Numbered from the stretch's first letter, positions 35,485-44,469 are shown. The stretch is 64,000 nt of DNA from CAYYTU01 sp964474655 (GCA_964474655.1 CAYYTU010000003.1:1-64000); one strand, 5' to 3'. A program made the numbers and translations. The notes: a model not told the origin generated them from the letters alone.

Positions 35485-35801
35485 GCAATAACCTCCAATG
35501 CGTAAAACATCGTGTATCATCCGGTAAATCGCTTGGGTGTAGATTATAGCCTCGTTGTGGCTATGGTCAACACCTGCTTGACCTCCTCTTCATGTAGCCT
35601 ATAATCAAGATAGCTACTACAATGAGAGTTCAACGAATTTGATCCCTTGATAGTCGTCCTGAGCCATTCGGCTGAGCTCACGCCGAAGCCTGTCGAAGGA
35701 TGACGACTTGGCGAAAATCGCACCCTTCGACGTGCTCGTCAAGGTCTCGTTGTGGTACTAACGCACTTTGGTCACGAGCGCATTGGACGAGGAGAAGTTG
35801 C
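35485..35801. other. Intergenic region between two divergent genes
   Basis: No gene was recognised. Around 35655-35702 lies GAGCCATTCGGCTGAGCTCA and CGAAGCCTGTCGAAGGATGA, of a type often dispersed in intergenic DNA, with a small TTCGGC / GCCGAA hairpin. GAGGAGAAG at its right end is the ribosome binding site of the next gene. Confidence 0.5.
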
Positions 35802-38447
35802 GTGGACGTCATACTGACCCACGAGAATGCCGATTTCGACGCTATCGCCAGCTTGCTGGGGGCGAAGAAACTCTTTCCAGCCGCCATTCCTGTCCTGCCA
35901 CGCCGCATCAACCGCAATGGACGGGCCTTCCTGGCGCTCTACGGGGCCGAACTCCCCTTCGTCCATCCCGATGACCTCCCACACGAGGAGATCACCCGCG
36001 CTATCCTGGTCGATACTCAGCGCCTGACCACGCTCCAGGGAATGGAGGACGAGCTGCAAGTGGATATCATCGACCACCACGCGCTCGATCGGGAATTACC
36101 GATCGACTGGTCCTTTTCCGGTGAGCAGATAGGCGCTACCACCACTCTCTTGACCGAGGAGATTTCGGGCCGCTTCCTCGAGCTGTCCGAGCTCGAGGCC
36201 ACGCTGTTACTGCTGGGCATCTACGAAGACACCGGCTCTCTGACCTACTCGGCCACGACGGTGCGCGACGTGCGAGCGGCGGCCTGGCTACTGGAACAGG
36301 GCGCCCGCCTGGAGGTAGTCAGTGAGTTCCTCCACCACCCGCTGGCCCCGGAGCAGCGCGAGCTCTACGAACGCTTGCTGGAGAAGAGCGAAACGCACGA
36401 GGTCGAAGGGCACACCATCATCATCGCCTGCGAGGAGGCACCTGGCTTCACGGAGGAGCTATCCACCCTGGCCCACAAACTGCGTGAACTGCTGGAGCCT
36501 TCGGCGCTATTTATGACCGTGGCCCTCAACGGACACGTCCAGCTCGTGGCCCGCAGCTCCACCGACGACATTGACGTCTCCACTGTAGCGAAGCGCTTCG
36601 GCGGAGGTGGGCACCAACGCGCTGCCGCGGCCCTCATTCGAGACCGAAAGATCGAAGCCGTGCGCCAAAAGTTGTTGGATATGTTACCGGAGATCGTCCA
36701 TCCGGCGGTCACCGTGTGGGAAGTGATGTCCCTGGGGGTGAAGGTGCTTTCCCCTCAGGAGACGGTGACCGACGCAGCCAAGCATATGCGGCGCACCGGT
36801 CACGAGGGCTACCCGGTCGTACGCGATGGCGAGGTGATCGGGCTCTTGACCCGCCGGGCGGTCGATCGAGCGCTCCAATTCGAAATGGACGACGTTCCCG
36901 TCACCCAGGTGATGGATGCTGGCAACGTGACTGTCGACGTCGACGACTCGGTCGAGTATCTCCAGCAGCTGATGATTGAGAGCGGCTGGGGCCAGATCCC
37001 GGTCGTCGACGAGGGGGACATCATCGGCGTGGTGACGCGCACGGACCTGATCACGATGTGGGGCACGCCGTCGCCGCCCTCGCACCGGCTCCAGATGGCC
37101 TCGCGGCTGGAACGAGCGCTCTCCAACCCCGTGCTGGCACTGGTGCGCCGCATATCCCGCACGGCGCAAGCGATGGGCTTTGTGCCCTACTTCGTTGGGG
37201 GATTGGTGCGAGATCTGTTATTGGGGCAGCCCATCTTCGACCTCGATATGGTAATTGAAGGCAACGCCATCCCGCTGGCAGAGCGCCTGGCAGATGAGTT
37301 AGGAGGGCGGGTGACCACGCACAAACGCTTCGGCACCGCCAAATGGATCCTTTCATCACACGTCTGGCGCCAGGTCACGGAACATATTTCGTCCAAGGAT
37401 GAGCTGCCGCCCAGCATCGACTTCGTCACCGCTCGCACCGAGTTCTACACGCACCCCACGGCCTTGCCCCAGGTGGAGCAAAGCTCGATCAAACAGGACC
37501 TCCATCGCCGCGACTTCACCATCAATACCCTGGCCATCCGACTCGACCCCGACCGCTGGGGGGAGCTGCTCGACTTTTACGGCGGCAAAGCCGATCTGGA
37601 GGAGGGCATCATCCGGGTCTTACACAGCCTCAGCTTCGTCGATGATCCCACGCGGATGTTGCGGGCCGCTCGGCTCGAATGCCGGCTGGACTTCCAGATC
37701 GATCCTCACAGCGAGGAGCTGATCGAAGACGCCCTCCCGCTGCTGGAACGAGTCAGCGGCGACCGCATCCGTCACGAGCTCGAGCTGATATTCCGCGAAG
37801 ATGAGCCCGAATGTGCGATCTGCCGCCTGGAGGCGCTGGGGGTGCTGGAACACATCCATCCCGCCCTGCGCTGCGATGAGTGGCTCCGGTCCAGATACCA
37901 CGCCCTGCGCCAAGACCTGGATCCTCAAACCTGGAACCTGAAAGAAGAGGACTGGACGTTTATCCATTTGGCCATCCTGGCATACCGATTTGATGAAGAG
38001 AGCCTGGAGGCGTTGAGCAAACGCCTGAAGGTAAAGCGCGACGACGAAGACGACTTACTCCTGGCGCACAACCTACAACAAGCTCTGCCGCAACTGATGG
38101 AAGAAGACCGTCCCAGCGCGATCTGTCGCCTGTTGGATCCCTATCCCGCCCGCGTGCTGGCCACAGTCTGGCTCACAACGGAGAACGAGGAAGTGGCCGA
38201 GCGCTTGCTGCGCTATCAAACCGAGTGGCGTCTGGTCGAGCCGACGCTTACGGGAGACGATCTGAAAGCCATAGGCCTGAAGCCCGGGCCCCTTTTCGGC
38301 CGCCTACTGAGGAGATTGCGCGACGCCCGGCTGGATGGCGACGTGAGCACCCGAACAGAAGAGGAAGCATTGCTGGAGCATTTGCTGAGGTTAGAAGAAG
38401 AGCGAACAGGTAACGCTGAAGGAGACACATATGAAGAAGCCCTTTAG
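35802..38447 (+). CDS. DHH-CBS-poly(A) polymerase/tRNA nucleotidyltransferase fusion protein
   Basis: An 881-aa protein. Residues 1-300 form a DHH/DHHA1 phosphoesterase module (HENADFDAIAS, IIDHHALD, GGGGHQRAAAALI). Residues about 304-420 are two CBS domains (VMSLGVKVLSPQETV and VMDAGNVTVDVDDS). From about 460 the poly(A) polymerase/CCA-adding head domain follows: VGGLVRDLLLGQPIFDLDMVIEGNA with the catalytic Asp pair, then RRDFTINTLAIRL and RMLRAARLE. This fusion is known in several phyla and usually acts as an A-adding or CCA-adding enzyme; the DHH part may degrade RNA or nucleotides and the CBS pair may sense adenylates. GTG start with GAGGAGAAG upstream. Confidence 0.93.
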   Translation: MDVILTHENADFDAIASLLGAKKLFPAAIPVLPRRINRNGRAFLALYGAELPFVHPDDLPHEEITRAILVDTQRLTTLQGMEDELQVDIIDHHALDRELPIDWSFSGEQIGATTTLLTEEISGRFLELSELEATLLLLGIYEDTGSLTYSATTVRDVRAAAWLLEQGARLEVVSEFLHHPLAPEQRELYERLLEKSETHEVEGHTIIIACEEAPGFTEELSTLAHKLRELLEPSALFMTVALNGHVQLVARSSTDDIDVSTVAKRFGGGGHQRAAAALIRDRKIEAVRQKLLDMLPEIVHPAVTVWEVMSLGVKVLSPQETVTDAAKHMRRTGHEGYPVVRDGEVIGLLTRRAVDRALQFEMDDVPVTQVMDAGNVTVDVDDSVEYLQQLMIESGWGQIPVVDEGDIIGVVTRTDLITMWGTPSPPSHRLQMASRLERALSNPVLALVRRISRTAQAMGFVPYFVGGLVRDLLLGQPIFDLDMVIEGNAIPLAERLADELGGRVTTHKRFGTAKWILSSHVWRQVTEHISSKDELPPSIDFVTARTEFYTHPTALPQVEQSSIKQDLHRRDFTINTLAIRLDPDRWGELLDFYGGKADLEEGIIRVLHSLSFVDDPTRMLRAARLECRLDFQIDPHSEELIEDALPLLERVSGDRIRHELELIFREDEPECAICRLEALGVLEHIHPALRCDEWLRSRYHALRQDLDPQTWNLKEEDWTFIHLAILAYRFDEESLEALSKRLKVKRDDEDDLLLAHNLQQALPQLMEEDRPSAICRLLDPYPARVLATVWLTTENEEVAERLLRYQTEWRLVEPTLTGDDLKAIGLKPGPLFGRLLRRLRDARLDGDVSTRTEEEALLEHLLRLEEERTGNAEGDTYEEAL

Positions 38448-38781
38448 GACCGAGATAATCGAAGGAGAGACGCTCCACCTCGCTGAGCGCGACCTGACGC
38501 CCCAGGTGCGCGTGGCGATGCACGTGAATCGCCAGGCGTTCGTGGGCGAGGATGACGTAAGCGGACACGGGTGGGGCTTCATCCATATGTGCCCCGTAGC
38601 GGTGATCGAGCGCCGAGACTCAAATGAGCAGCGCATCCCTATCCAGAACGAAACGTCCCAAAAGCTGACCAGAATGCTCGTGGCAGCTCTCGTCGTCCCT
38701 GGATTGGCTATGCTCATCATCGCCATCTGGCATGCATTGGTAAAGCTGGCGGCAAACGATACAATAAAAAGGCCCCGTTAG
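38431..38781 (+). CDS. Small membrane-anchored protein resembling the C-terminal part of GerW
   Basis: A 116-aa protein of unknown function. It overlaps the end of the preceding gene by 17 bp and has AAGGAG 7 nt before its ATG. A single membrane helix spans residues about 84-106. The part MCPVAVIERRDSNEQRIPIQNETSQKLTRML aligns by eye with RPLGVVEVTSKRTRVEPVVDQQKVTLVGML of the GerW homologue at 39076, both just before a C-terminal helix. It may be a shortened GerW paralogue; the similarity is weak and needs profile comparison. Confidence 0.7.
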   Translation: MKKPFRTEIIEGETLHLAERDLTPQVRVAMHVNRQAFVGEDDVSGHGWGFIHMCPVAVIERRDSNEQRIPIQNETSQKLTRMLVAALVVPGLAMLIIAIWHALVKLAANDTIKRPR

Positions 38782-38810
38782 ACTCCCGAGGTCTACAACA
38801 GCTCATTATG

Positions 38811-38966
38811 TTGAACTTGGGATAAAAATCAGGTCTAACTTCCCGAACCGAAAGCTGCAAAGTCTGGTTAAAAGGACAAAAGAGGCAGCTTTCAGATCGT
38901 TTCCAGTCAGTTTCATCGTATCTGAAAGCTTCCGGGAAGATTGTGCAGGATTTGTCCAAAGTCCAG
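38811..38966. mobile_element. MITE family B, copy 1
   Basis: A 156-bp non-coding element flanked by the 6-bp direct repeat ATTATG (38805-38810 and 38967-38972). Terminal sequences TTGAACTTGGG and CCAAAGTCCAG are imperfect inverted repeats, with an inner inverted pair CTTCCCGAACCGAAAGCT / AGCTTCCGGGAAG. It aligns along its length with the reverse complement of 62566-62727. It lies between the two GerW-like genes. No transposase for it is present in the window. Confidence 0.88.
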
Positions 38967-39075
38967 ATTATGACGTGTTTCTTTGCAGAGCTCGCCATTT
39001 GAGCTCCAAGACCGTTTTTACACACCAGAAGTAAAAGCTTCGGCTAAGAATACGAGTGTCAAACTGGAGGTTATG

Positions 39076-39477
39076 ATGGAAAAGGAAATTCAGCAGCTGC
39101 TCGACACATTGAACGACCTCAGAGAAAAGGCCAACGTCAACGCCTGTTTTGGCGAACCGGTAACCATTGAGGGCCGCACCATCATACCCATCGCCAGCGT
39201 CGGTTGTGGGTTCGGCATGGGCGTGGGGCAAGGGCAAAGCGTTGAGCCCGGAGATGAAGAGACCGATCAGAGCGAAGAGCAAGCTGGAAGTGGCGGAGGC
39301 GGTGGAGGCGGGATGAGCGTACGCCCGTTGGGCGTCGTTGAAGTGACATCGAAGCGCACCCGCGTCGAACCGGTCGTCGACCAGCAAAAAGTCACGCTGG
39401 TCGGCATGCTGCTCACCGCCTGGATAACTTTCTGGGTCGCCAGCACAATAATCACCATCTTTGGACACCGGGAGTAG
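39076..39477 (+). CDS. GerW/YtfJ family sporulation protein homologue
   Basis: A 133-aa protein. KANVNACFGEPVTIEGRTIIPIASVGCGFGMGVG, a glycine-rich loop and RPLGVVEVTSKRTRVEPVVD are characteristic of the GerW (YtfJ) family, needed in Bacillus for spore coat or germination but found widely in bacteria that do not form spores. A C-terminal membrane helix (about residues 107-128) is added. Two adjacent ATGs exist (39073 and 39076); GGAGG is better spaced for the second. Together with SpoVS 5 kb away it shows sporulation-family genes in a different role. Confidence 0.9.
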   Translation: MEKEIQQLLDTLNDLREKANVNACFGEPVTIEGRTIIPIASVGCGFGMGVGQGQSVEPGDEETDQSEEQAGSGGGGGGGMSVRPLGVVEVTSKRTRVEPVVDQQKVTLVGMLLTAWITFWVASTIITIFGHRE

Positions 39478-39492
39478 ACCAACGGGCCTTAA

Positions 39493-39701
39493 GCCGCAAC
39501 AACCGACATCCGTGAAATACGCGACGAATCCACACCGGTATTGCTTGGCCTGAAGATCGTGGTGATGATCGGCCTGATCGGGACGGCCCTGGAGTGGGCC
39601 ACCACACCCAAGATAGCGATCTCAACCCCGGTCGCGCTGTCGTCGCCACAATAACACCGGCGCTGATCGGAGTGCTGCTTATCCTCATCGTGCCCTGGTA
39701 G
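39493..39701 (+). pseudogene. Remnant of a small two-helix membrane protein
   Basis: One frame reads DIRDESTPVLLGLKIVVMIGLIGTALEWATTPKIAI-like sequence without a start codon; after a +1 shift the next frame reads AVVATITPALIGVLLILIVPW and stops. Together they look like a frameshifted short membrane protein whose start has been lost. It may also be chance coding, so confidence is low. Confidence 0.35.
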
Positions 39702-39723
39702 GCGGTAGCGAAAAGAACCACAT

Positions 39724-39753
39724 TTGGCATCGCTCCCTCCCCTATGGTATAAT
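39724..39753 (+). promoter_or_regulatory. Promoter of lgt
   Basis: TTGGCA and a perfect TATAAT with an 18-bp spacer, 32 bp before the lgt start codon. Confidence 0.6.
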
Positions 39754-39785
39754 CTGGCGCACACTTAGCCTACCACGGAGGTAAT

Positions 39786-40670
39786 ATGAGACCACCTGTC
39801 GACCCAATTCTGATCCACTTCACCGAAAACTGGGGCGTCCATTGGTACGGACTGCTGATCGTCACTGGCGTGATGCTGGGCGCTCTCTACGCCGCCTGGC
39901 GCGCCCGACAAGACGGCGAAAACCCAGAACACGTATGGAACGCGCTGACCGTAGCCATCATCCTGGGCATCATCGGCGCCCGGCTTTACCACATCTTCTC
40001 AGACCCAGAAGGGGGAATGGTAGGCTGGAGATACTACCGCGAACACCCCATTGAAATTCTATACATCTGGCAAGGAGGGCTGGGCATCTACGGCGCGATC
40101 GTAGGAGGCATCCTGGGCGCCACTCTCTACACTTGGCGCGCCGGATTGCGCCCGTTACAATGGCTTGATTACGGCGCACCCGGCCTGGCGCTGGGGCAAT
40201 TCATCGGGCGTTGGGGCAACTTCGTCAACCAAGAGCTCTACGGCCCCCCTACAGAACTCCCCTGGGGCGTAAAGATCGATCCAGCACATCGCATCATACC
40301 CTATAACAATCTCTCCACCTATCCTCCAGATACACTCTTTCACCCCACGTTTCTCTACGAATCACTCTGGTGCCTGGTGACTTTCATCGTGCTGGCGCTG
40401 GTGGCCCAAAAACTCAAGGACGAGCTGTTGGAGGGAGACATCCTGTTGGGCTATCTCGTACTCTACCCACTGGGACGCTTCTTGATCGAATACCTACGCC
40501 CCGACGCCTGGATGATTGGCCCGATCGCAGCGGCACAACTCTTCGCCGCCATCTGCGTGCTGGTATCTATAGCGCTGCTGATAGTGCGTCACGCCAGCAC
40601 CCGAGGTGTCAGTACGTCCATCGCGAGCCAAGAAGCAGAATCAGACCCGACGCCGGAGCAAGAAGCATGA
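39786..40670 (+). CDS. lgt: Prolipoprotein diacylglyceryl transferase
   Basis: A 294-aa protein with seven membrane helices. WYGLLIVTGVMLG, GLGIYGAIVGGI, the Lgt signature GQFIGRWGNFVNQELYG (catalytic Arg and Asn) and FLIEYLRPDAW are all present. It transfers a diacylglyceryl group from phosphatidylglycerol to the lipobox Cys of prolipoproteins. GGAGG precedes the start. The C-terminal tail of about 25 residues is polar. A terminator follows at 40727. Confidence 0.96.
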   Translation: MRPPVDPILIHFTENWGVHWYGLLIVTGVMLGALYAAWRARQDGENPEHVWNALTVAIILGIIGARLYHIFSDPEGGMVGWRYYREHPIEILYIWQGGLGIYGAIVGGILGATLYTWRAGLRPLQWLDYGAPGLALGQFIGRWGNFVNQELYGPPTELPWGVKIDPAHRIIPYNNLSTYPPDTLFHPTFLYESLWCLVTFIVLALVAQKLKDELLEGDILLGYLVLYPLGRFLIEYLRPDAWMIGPIAAAQLFAAICVLVSIALLIVRHASTRGVSTSIASQEAESDPTPEQEA

Positions 40671-40726
40671 TCCTGCATCGCCCCCCCACGTTGAAGACCG
40701 AATGCCCCAGGCTGGATGTCCATCCC

Positions 40727-40758
40727 AAAAGCCCGATGCCCCTGGCATCGGGCCTTTT
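40727..40758 (+). terminator. Rho-independent terminator after lgt
   Basis: AAAAGCCCGATGCC, loop CCT, then GGCATCGGGC and CTTTT: a long GC-rich stem with flanking A and T runs. Confidence 0.85.
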
Positions 40759-40784
40759 CGCTACCGAATCGGAAGGAGTGACTT

Positions 40785-41483
40785 ATGACGCGAGGAGAAG
40801 ATCTTTACCACCTGCAGCAGATTGATAGCGAAAAGGACGCCAAAGAAAACCGCCGGGCAGAAGTAGAAGCTGCGCTGGGCGAAACCGAAACACTGCAACA
40901 AGCCCGTCGAGACGTGAAAAAGACCGAAAAGCGAGCGCGAGAATTAGCGCGCAAACAACGCGATCTCGAACTGGAGATTGAGAGCCTTTCCGAAAAAGCC
41001 TCTCGCTCCGAAGAAAGGCTTTACAGCGGCAAAGTCACAAACCCCGGCGAGTTAGAGGATCTGCAGCGAGAGATTTCCTCGCTCAAACGACGACGACGAA
41101 GGATGGAGGATGACCTCTTGGAGATGATGATCGAGCGAGAGGAAGCAGAGGACGCCCACGAAAATGCCGTCGCCCACCTCCAGGAGACGGAGTCCAGCTG
41201 GGAGAACCAGCAAGCAGCCCTTCGTGCAGAGCGTGAAGCGCTAGAATCACGATTGGCAGAACTGACGGAGGAACGAGAAGAGACACTCCCTGCCATCGAC
41301 TCTGCTGATCTGACCACCTATCAGATGCTGAGAGAACATAAAGGCGGGCAAGCGGTAGCCTGCGTCCAAGATGGTGTCTGCAAAGGGTGCGGCGTCACCA
41401 TAACATCCAACCTGGATTGGAAATTGCGCGAAGGTGAGCTGATGCGTTGCGATACCTGCGGACGTCTTCTGGTGCGCCTCTGA
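40785..41483 (+). CDS. Coiled-coil protein with C4 zinc ribbon (CT398/FlgZ-like family)
   Basis: A 232-aa protein. Residues about 10-170 are charged heptads forming a long antiparallel coiled coil, and the C-terminus is a four-Cys zinc ribbon (CKGCGV and CDTCGRLL). This is the 'C4-type zinc ribbon domain-containing protein' family related to chlamydial CT398, thought to act as an adaptor for RNA polymerase sigma-54 or secretion factors. AAGGAG precedes the ATG. A palindromic terminator follows. Confidence 0.9.
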   Translation: MTRGEDLYHLQQIDSEKDAKENRRAEVEAALGETETLQQARRDVKKTEKRARELARKQRDLELEIESLSEKASRSEERLYSGKVTNPGELEDLQREISSLKRRRRRMEDDLLEMMIEREEAEDAHENAVAHLQETESSWENQQAALRAEREALESRLAELTEEREETLPAIDSADLTTYQMLREHKGGQAVACVQDGVCKGCGVTITSNLDWKLREGELMRCDTCGRLLVRL

Positions 41484-41497
41484 GACATAAAAAAAGC

Positions 41498-41525
41498 CAT
41501 AGCCTCCCCGCTAAGGGAGGCTATG
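41498..41525. terminator. Terminator-like hairpin
   Basis: A perfect 11-bp stem CATAGCCTCCC / GGGAGGCTATG with a 6-nt loop. A run of seven A residues precedes it, so on the minus strand it ends in a T-run; it probably also ends the plus-strand gene. Confidence 0.7.
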
Positions 41526-41563
41526 ACAGCGAAAGGAGGGTAACCACCAACAACCTTCGATTA

Positions 41564-41607
41564 GGAGGTTTTTGGGGGACGGTTTTGACCGTCCCAAAGG
41601 CACCTCC
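41564..41607 (+). other. Structured leader hairpin upstream of the HEAT protein gene
   Basis: Nested pairing: outer GGAGGT / ACCTCC and inner GGGACGGT / ACCGTCCC with a TTTG loop. It ends about 55 nt before the start codon. Either a second terminator or an attenuator-type leader; no known riboswitch class was recognised. Confidence 0.45.
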
Positions 41608-41662
41608 AATTATATAAGAACCCTCCTACTTGTCAATAGTACAAAGGTACCACTACTTGATT

Positions 41663-44176
41663 ATGGTCAGCACAATATTGACTTTACAATCCTGGCAATT
41701 CGATACATGGTCAGCTCTGATCGGTGCAGCGGTTGCCCTGCTGCTAATGGGCCTGGCCTATCGGTTCCGAGAGGAACTGCATCAAGGCTGGCAAGCAGTA
41801 ACGTCGCCCGTCAATCGGCTGCAAAAGGCCCTGGAGACCGGCGCCGAGGAGCGCTACCGCGCGGACATAGCGACCTGGGCCAACGCTCAGCACACCCTGG
41901 CCCACGTCGTTGCGCTGGATGACCTCTTCGTCGAACCCCGGCTCCACTGCCCGCCCCCGCTTCCCGAATCCATTGCCGACGCCGAGGTCATCAGCCCGCG
42001 GACGCTGCCGCTGCATCAAACCCTGGGTGGACATTCGCGGCTGGCTATCGTGGGGCCGCTGGGGTCCGGGCGAACGACACTGCTCACTCACCTGGCTAGC
42101 GCGTGCGCCCGTCTGGAGGACGACGCCGCCCTGCCGGATGAAATACAGAACGCATTGCCCCTCTATCTTCCCCTTATCGCAATCAATTGGAAAGAGCCGA
42201 CCAACATGGCTGCAGAAGCCGAAGAAGAAACCGACGAGCAAGGCGAAGAGAAAACTGAAGGGGAAATCGAGAAAGCGAGTGAAGAAAAGAAGAAAGGGGA
42301 CACAGCAAAGAGAAAGCGTGACCCAGTGAAACAGTTGCTGGAAGTAGCGACCGTTCTGGTAAACGGGGGCAGCAGAATCAGGGATCTGTTACGCCAGGAG
42401 CTGGAAAGCGGCCAAGCTATCATCCTGATCGACAGCTGGGACCAGTTACCCCCAGAGGATCGTCTGCCAGCGACGGAGTGGGTGACCAGATTGATCGCCG
42501 CGCTCCCCGGCAACACATGGCTGATCGCCGCGGGCCCTCGCGGCTACGCGCCGCTGACCGAAACGGGATTTGTGCCCCTGCGCCTACAACCCTGGGAGAG
42601 CGATCAAATCACCACCTTCGCCCGACACCTCACCGAGGCCACTGTCCAGCTCGGGGAGGAGATGCCGCTATCGCCACAGAAGCTGGCGCTCGAGCTGCGC
42701 TTGGACAGGCGCATCAAGCCCACGCCACTGACACTGGCACTACGGGCGCTCCTCCACCTTTCCGAGCGTGAAATCCCCCAGGGGAGCGCTGAGCTATTCG
42801 ACCAGGTACTAGACGTGCTCTCAACACAGGACGAGGCGGAAAACGACGCATGGCTGCGGACGACCAGCCGAGCAACATTGGGCCAGATAGCACTCACCCT
42901 CCAACGAGAGGGAGACGCCGTGGTCAGCCGTACAGAGATCCTGACCACGATTGAATCGACCCTGCCCCCCGAAGGCGAGCGTCCAGCGCGAGCGAGCCAG
43001 CGCGTCTTCCAGGCCCTGACCAAGCCAAGCGGGCTGCTGCGCAGCCTGGGCGACGATCAATACACATTCGTCCATCCGTTATGGCAGGCCTACTTCACAG
43101 CTCGTGAATTAGTCACCGCCGACCCAGAGGATCTGATCGAACGAATGGACGACCCCCGCTGGACAGACGTGCTGCGATTCTACGCCCACCTCGGCGATAT
43201 GAAACCCCTGGTGGCGGCGTGGCTGAAGACCCCCGACGACCTCTTCCACACGCGACTGCACACCTTAAGCTCCTGGATCACAGCCGCGCCGCGGGACGAA
43301 GATTGGCGCGAAAAGGCGATGTCCATCCTGGTTCAGGCTATGCTCAAGCCGGGCCAGCTGGCCCAGACGCGCAGCTCATTAGCGGAGGCCCTGGCGGAGA
43401 CGAAGATGGAAGGTTTGAGCTATTTCTTCAAGCAAACGCTCCAGCACAACAACGCCGACGTACGCCTCGCTGGCGTCAAGGGACTTGCCCAGGTGGCGGG
43501 TCCATCCGACCTGCCCGTGCTGGACGCCGCACTAGAAGACGAGGATCAGCGCGTGCGTACGGCGGCAGTGCGCGCGCTGGCAGCGATGGATAACAAAGCC
43601 GCAGAACGGCGTATGGAAAACCTGCTGCACGAAGCGGACGAAACTTTGCGAGCCGTAGCGGCCGAGGCTATGGCGCAGACGCGGGGGCAGGAGAGTGCCC
43701 CCATATTGCGAGAGATGGCCGAATCCGATGATATGATAGCCCGCCGGGCAGCCATCTTTGGATTGGCCGAGCTGGGCGCGAAAGACCTGCTGGTTCAGAT
43801 GGTCCGTGAGGAAGAGCAGTGGATCGTACGCTCGGCAGCGGAAGTAGCCCTGGATATGTTGGAAGAAGAAGCAACGATCAGCGGCATCGAGCCTCAACCC
43901 CAGATCGATCAAACCCCCTGGCTCATCTCTTGGGCCGCGGCCCGGGGCGAAGGATTAGGTACCGGCGAAGCAGCCCGCCAGACGCTTTGGCAAGTTTTAC
44001 AAGAGGGAGAATCGTCAGCACGACTGAGCGCAGCTCAACTGCTAAAGCGGATAGGCCGCCCAGAGGACATCGATCCGCTGCGGGCAGCGCTTGATGATCC
44101 AGACCCTGAAGTCGCTCGCGCGGCGGCCGAAGCGCTGGAGGAGATCAACCGACGCTACGCCCTGCGGATCAGATAG
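41663..44176 (+). CDS. Membrane-anchored NACHT-like NTPase with HEAT repeats
   Basis: An 837-aa protein. An N-terminal helix (about residues 17-35) anchors it. A P-loop region follows with GPLGSGRTTL (131-140), in which the usual Walker A Lys is Arg, and a Walker B-like IILIDSWDQL (253-262), as in NACHT/STAND ATPases. Between them lies a highly charged insertion of about 40 residues. A helical region leads to HEAT repeats from about 590 to the end (GLAQVAGPSDLPVLDAALEDED, VRTAAVRALAAMD). It may be a signalling or defence-type STAND protein or a structural assembly platform. An in-frame TTG at 41630 gives a longer start; neither start has a good ribosome binding site. Confidence 0.8.
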   Translation: MVSTILTLQSWQFDTWSALIGAAVALLLMGLAYRFREELHQGWQAVTSPVNRLQKALETGAEERYRADIATWANAQHTLAHVVALDDLFVEPRLHCPPPLPESIADAEVISPRTLPLHQTLGGHSRLAIVGPLGSGRTTLLTHLASACARLEDDAALPDEIQNALPLYLPLIAINWKEPTNMAAEAEEETDEQGEEKTEGEIEKASEEKKKGDTAKRKRDPVKQLLEVATVLVNGGSRIRDLLRQELESGQAIILIDSWDQLPPEDRLPATEWVTRLIAALPGNTWLIAAGPRGYAPLTETGFVPLRLQPWESDQITTFARHLTEATVQLGEEMPLSPQKLALELRLDRRIKPTPLTLALRALLHLSEREIPQGSAELFDQVLDVLSTQDEAENDAWLRTTSRATLGQIALTLQREGDAVVSRTEILTTIESTLPPEGERPARASQRVFQALTKPSGLLRSLGDDQYTFVHPLWQAYFTARELVTADPEDLIERMDDPRWTDVLRFYAHLGDMKPLVAAWLKTPDDLFHTRLHTLSSWITAAPRDEDWREKAMSILVQAMLKPGQLAQTRSSLAEALAETKMEGLSYFFKQTLQHNNADVRLAGVKGLAQVAGPSDLPVLDAALEDEDQRVRTAAVRALAAMDNKAAERRMENLLHEADETLRAVAAEAMAQTRGQESAPILREMAESDDMIARRAAIFGLAELGAKDLLVQMVREEEQWIVRSAAEVALDMLEEEATISGIEPQPQIDQTPWLISWAAARGEGLGTGEAARQTLWQVLQEGESSARLSAAQLLKRIGRPEDIDPLRAALDDPDPEVARAAAEALEEINRRYALRIR

Positions 44177-44465
44177 AGCGCTCCAGCCAGCGGCGTACAT
44201 CGGCGGCGGAGACACACCTCACCCGCACCCGCTTCCAGCGCGAGGTGCGTCCAGACAGAACCTCCACATCCTGACGCGAAACGCCCAGCTGATGGGCCAG
44301 AAACTCACACAAGGCCTCGCTGGCCCGTCCCTCGATCGCCGGCTCTGTCACCCGCACCCGGACCGCATCTCCGTGCTTCCCGAGCACCTCGTCGCTTCCC
44401 CCATCCGGCGCGACGCGCACGTGGAAGGCGCAAGATTCGCCTTGCTCATCTACCGTCAGCCTCAT
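44169..44465 (-). CDS. yggU: DUF167 (YggU-like) family protein
   Basis: A 98-aa protein. VRVAPDGGSDEVLG, RVRVTEPAIEGRASEALCEFLAHQLGV and VLSGRTSRWKRVRV are the DUF167 core. Function unknown; structures show a small alpha/beta fold. It is 4 bp after yggT and is the end of a seven-gene minus-strand run, overlapping the convergent HEAT protein gene by 8 bp. YggS-YggT-YggU clustering is common in bacteria. Confidence 0.88.
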   Translation of the reverse strand: MRLTVDEQGESCAFHVRVAPDGGSDEVLGKHGDAVRVRVTEPAIEGRASEALCEFLAHQLGVSRQDVEVLSGRTSRWKRVRVRCVSAADVRRWLERSI

Positions 44466-44469
44466 AAAG

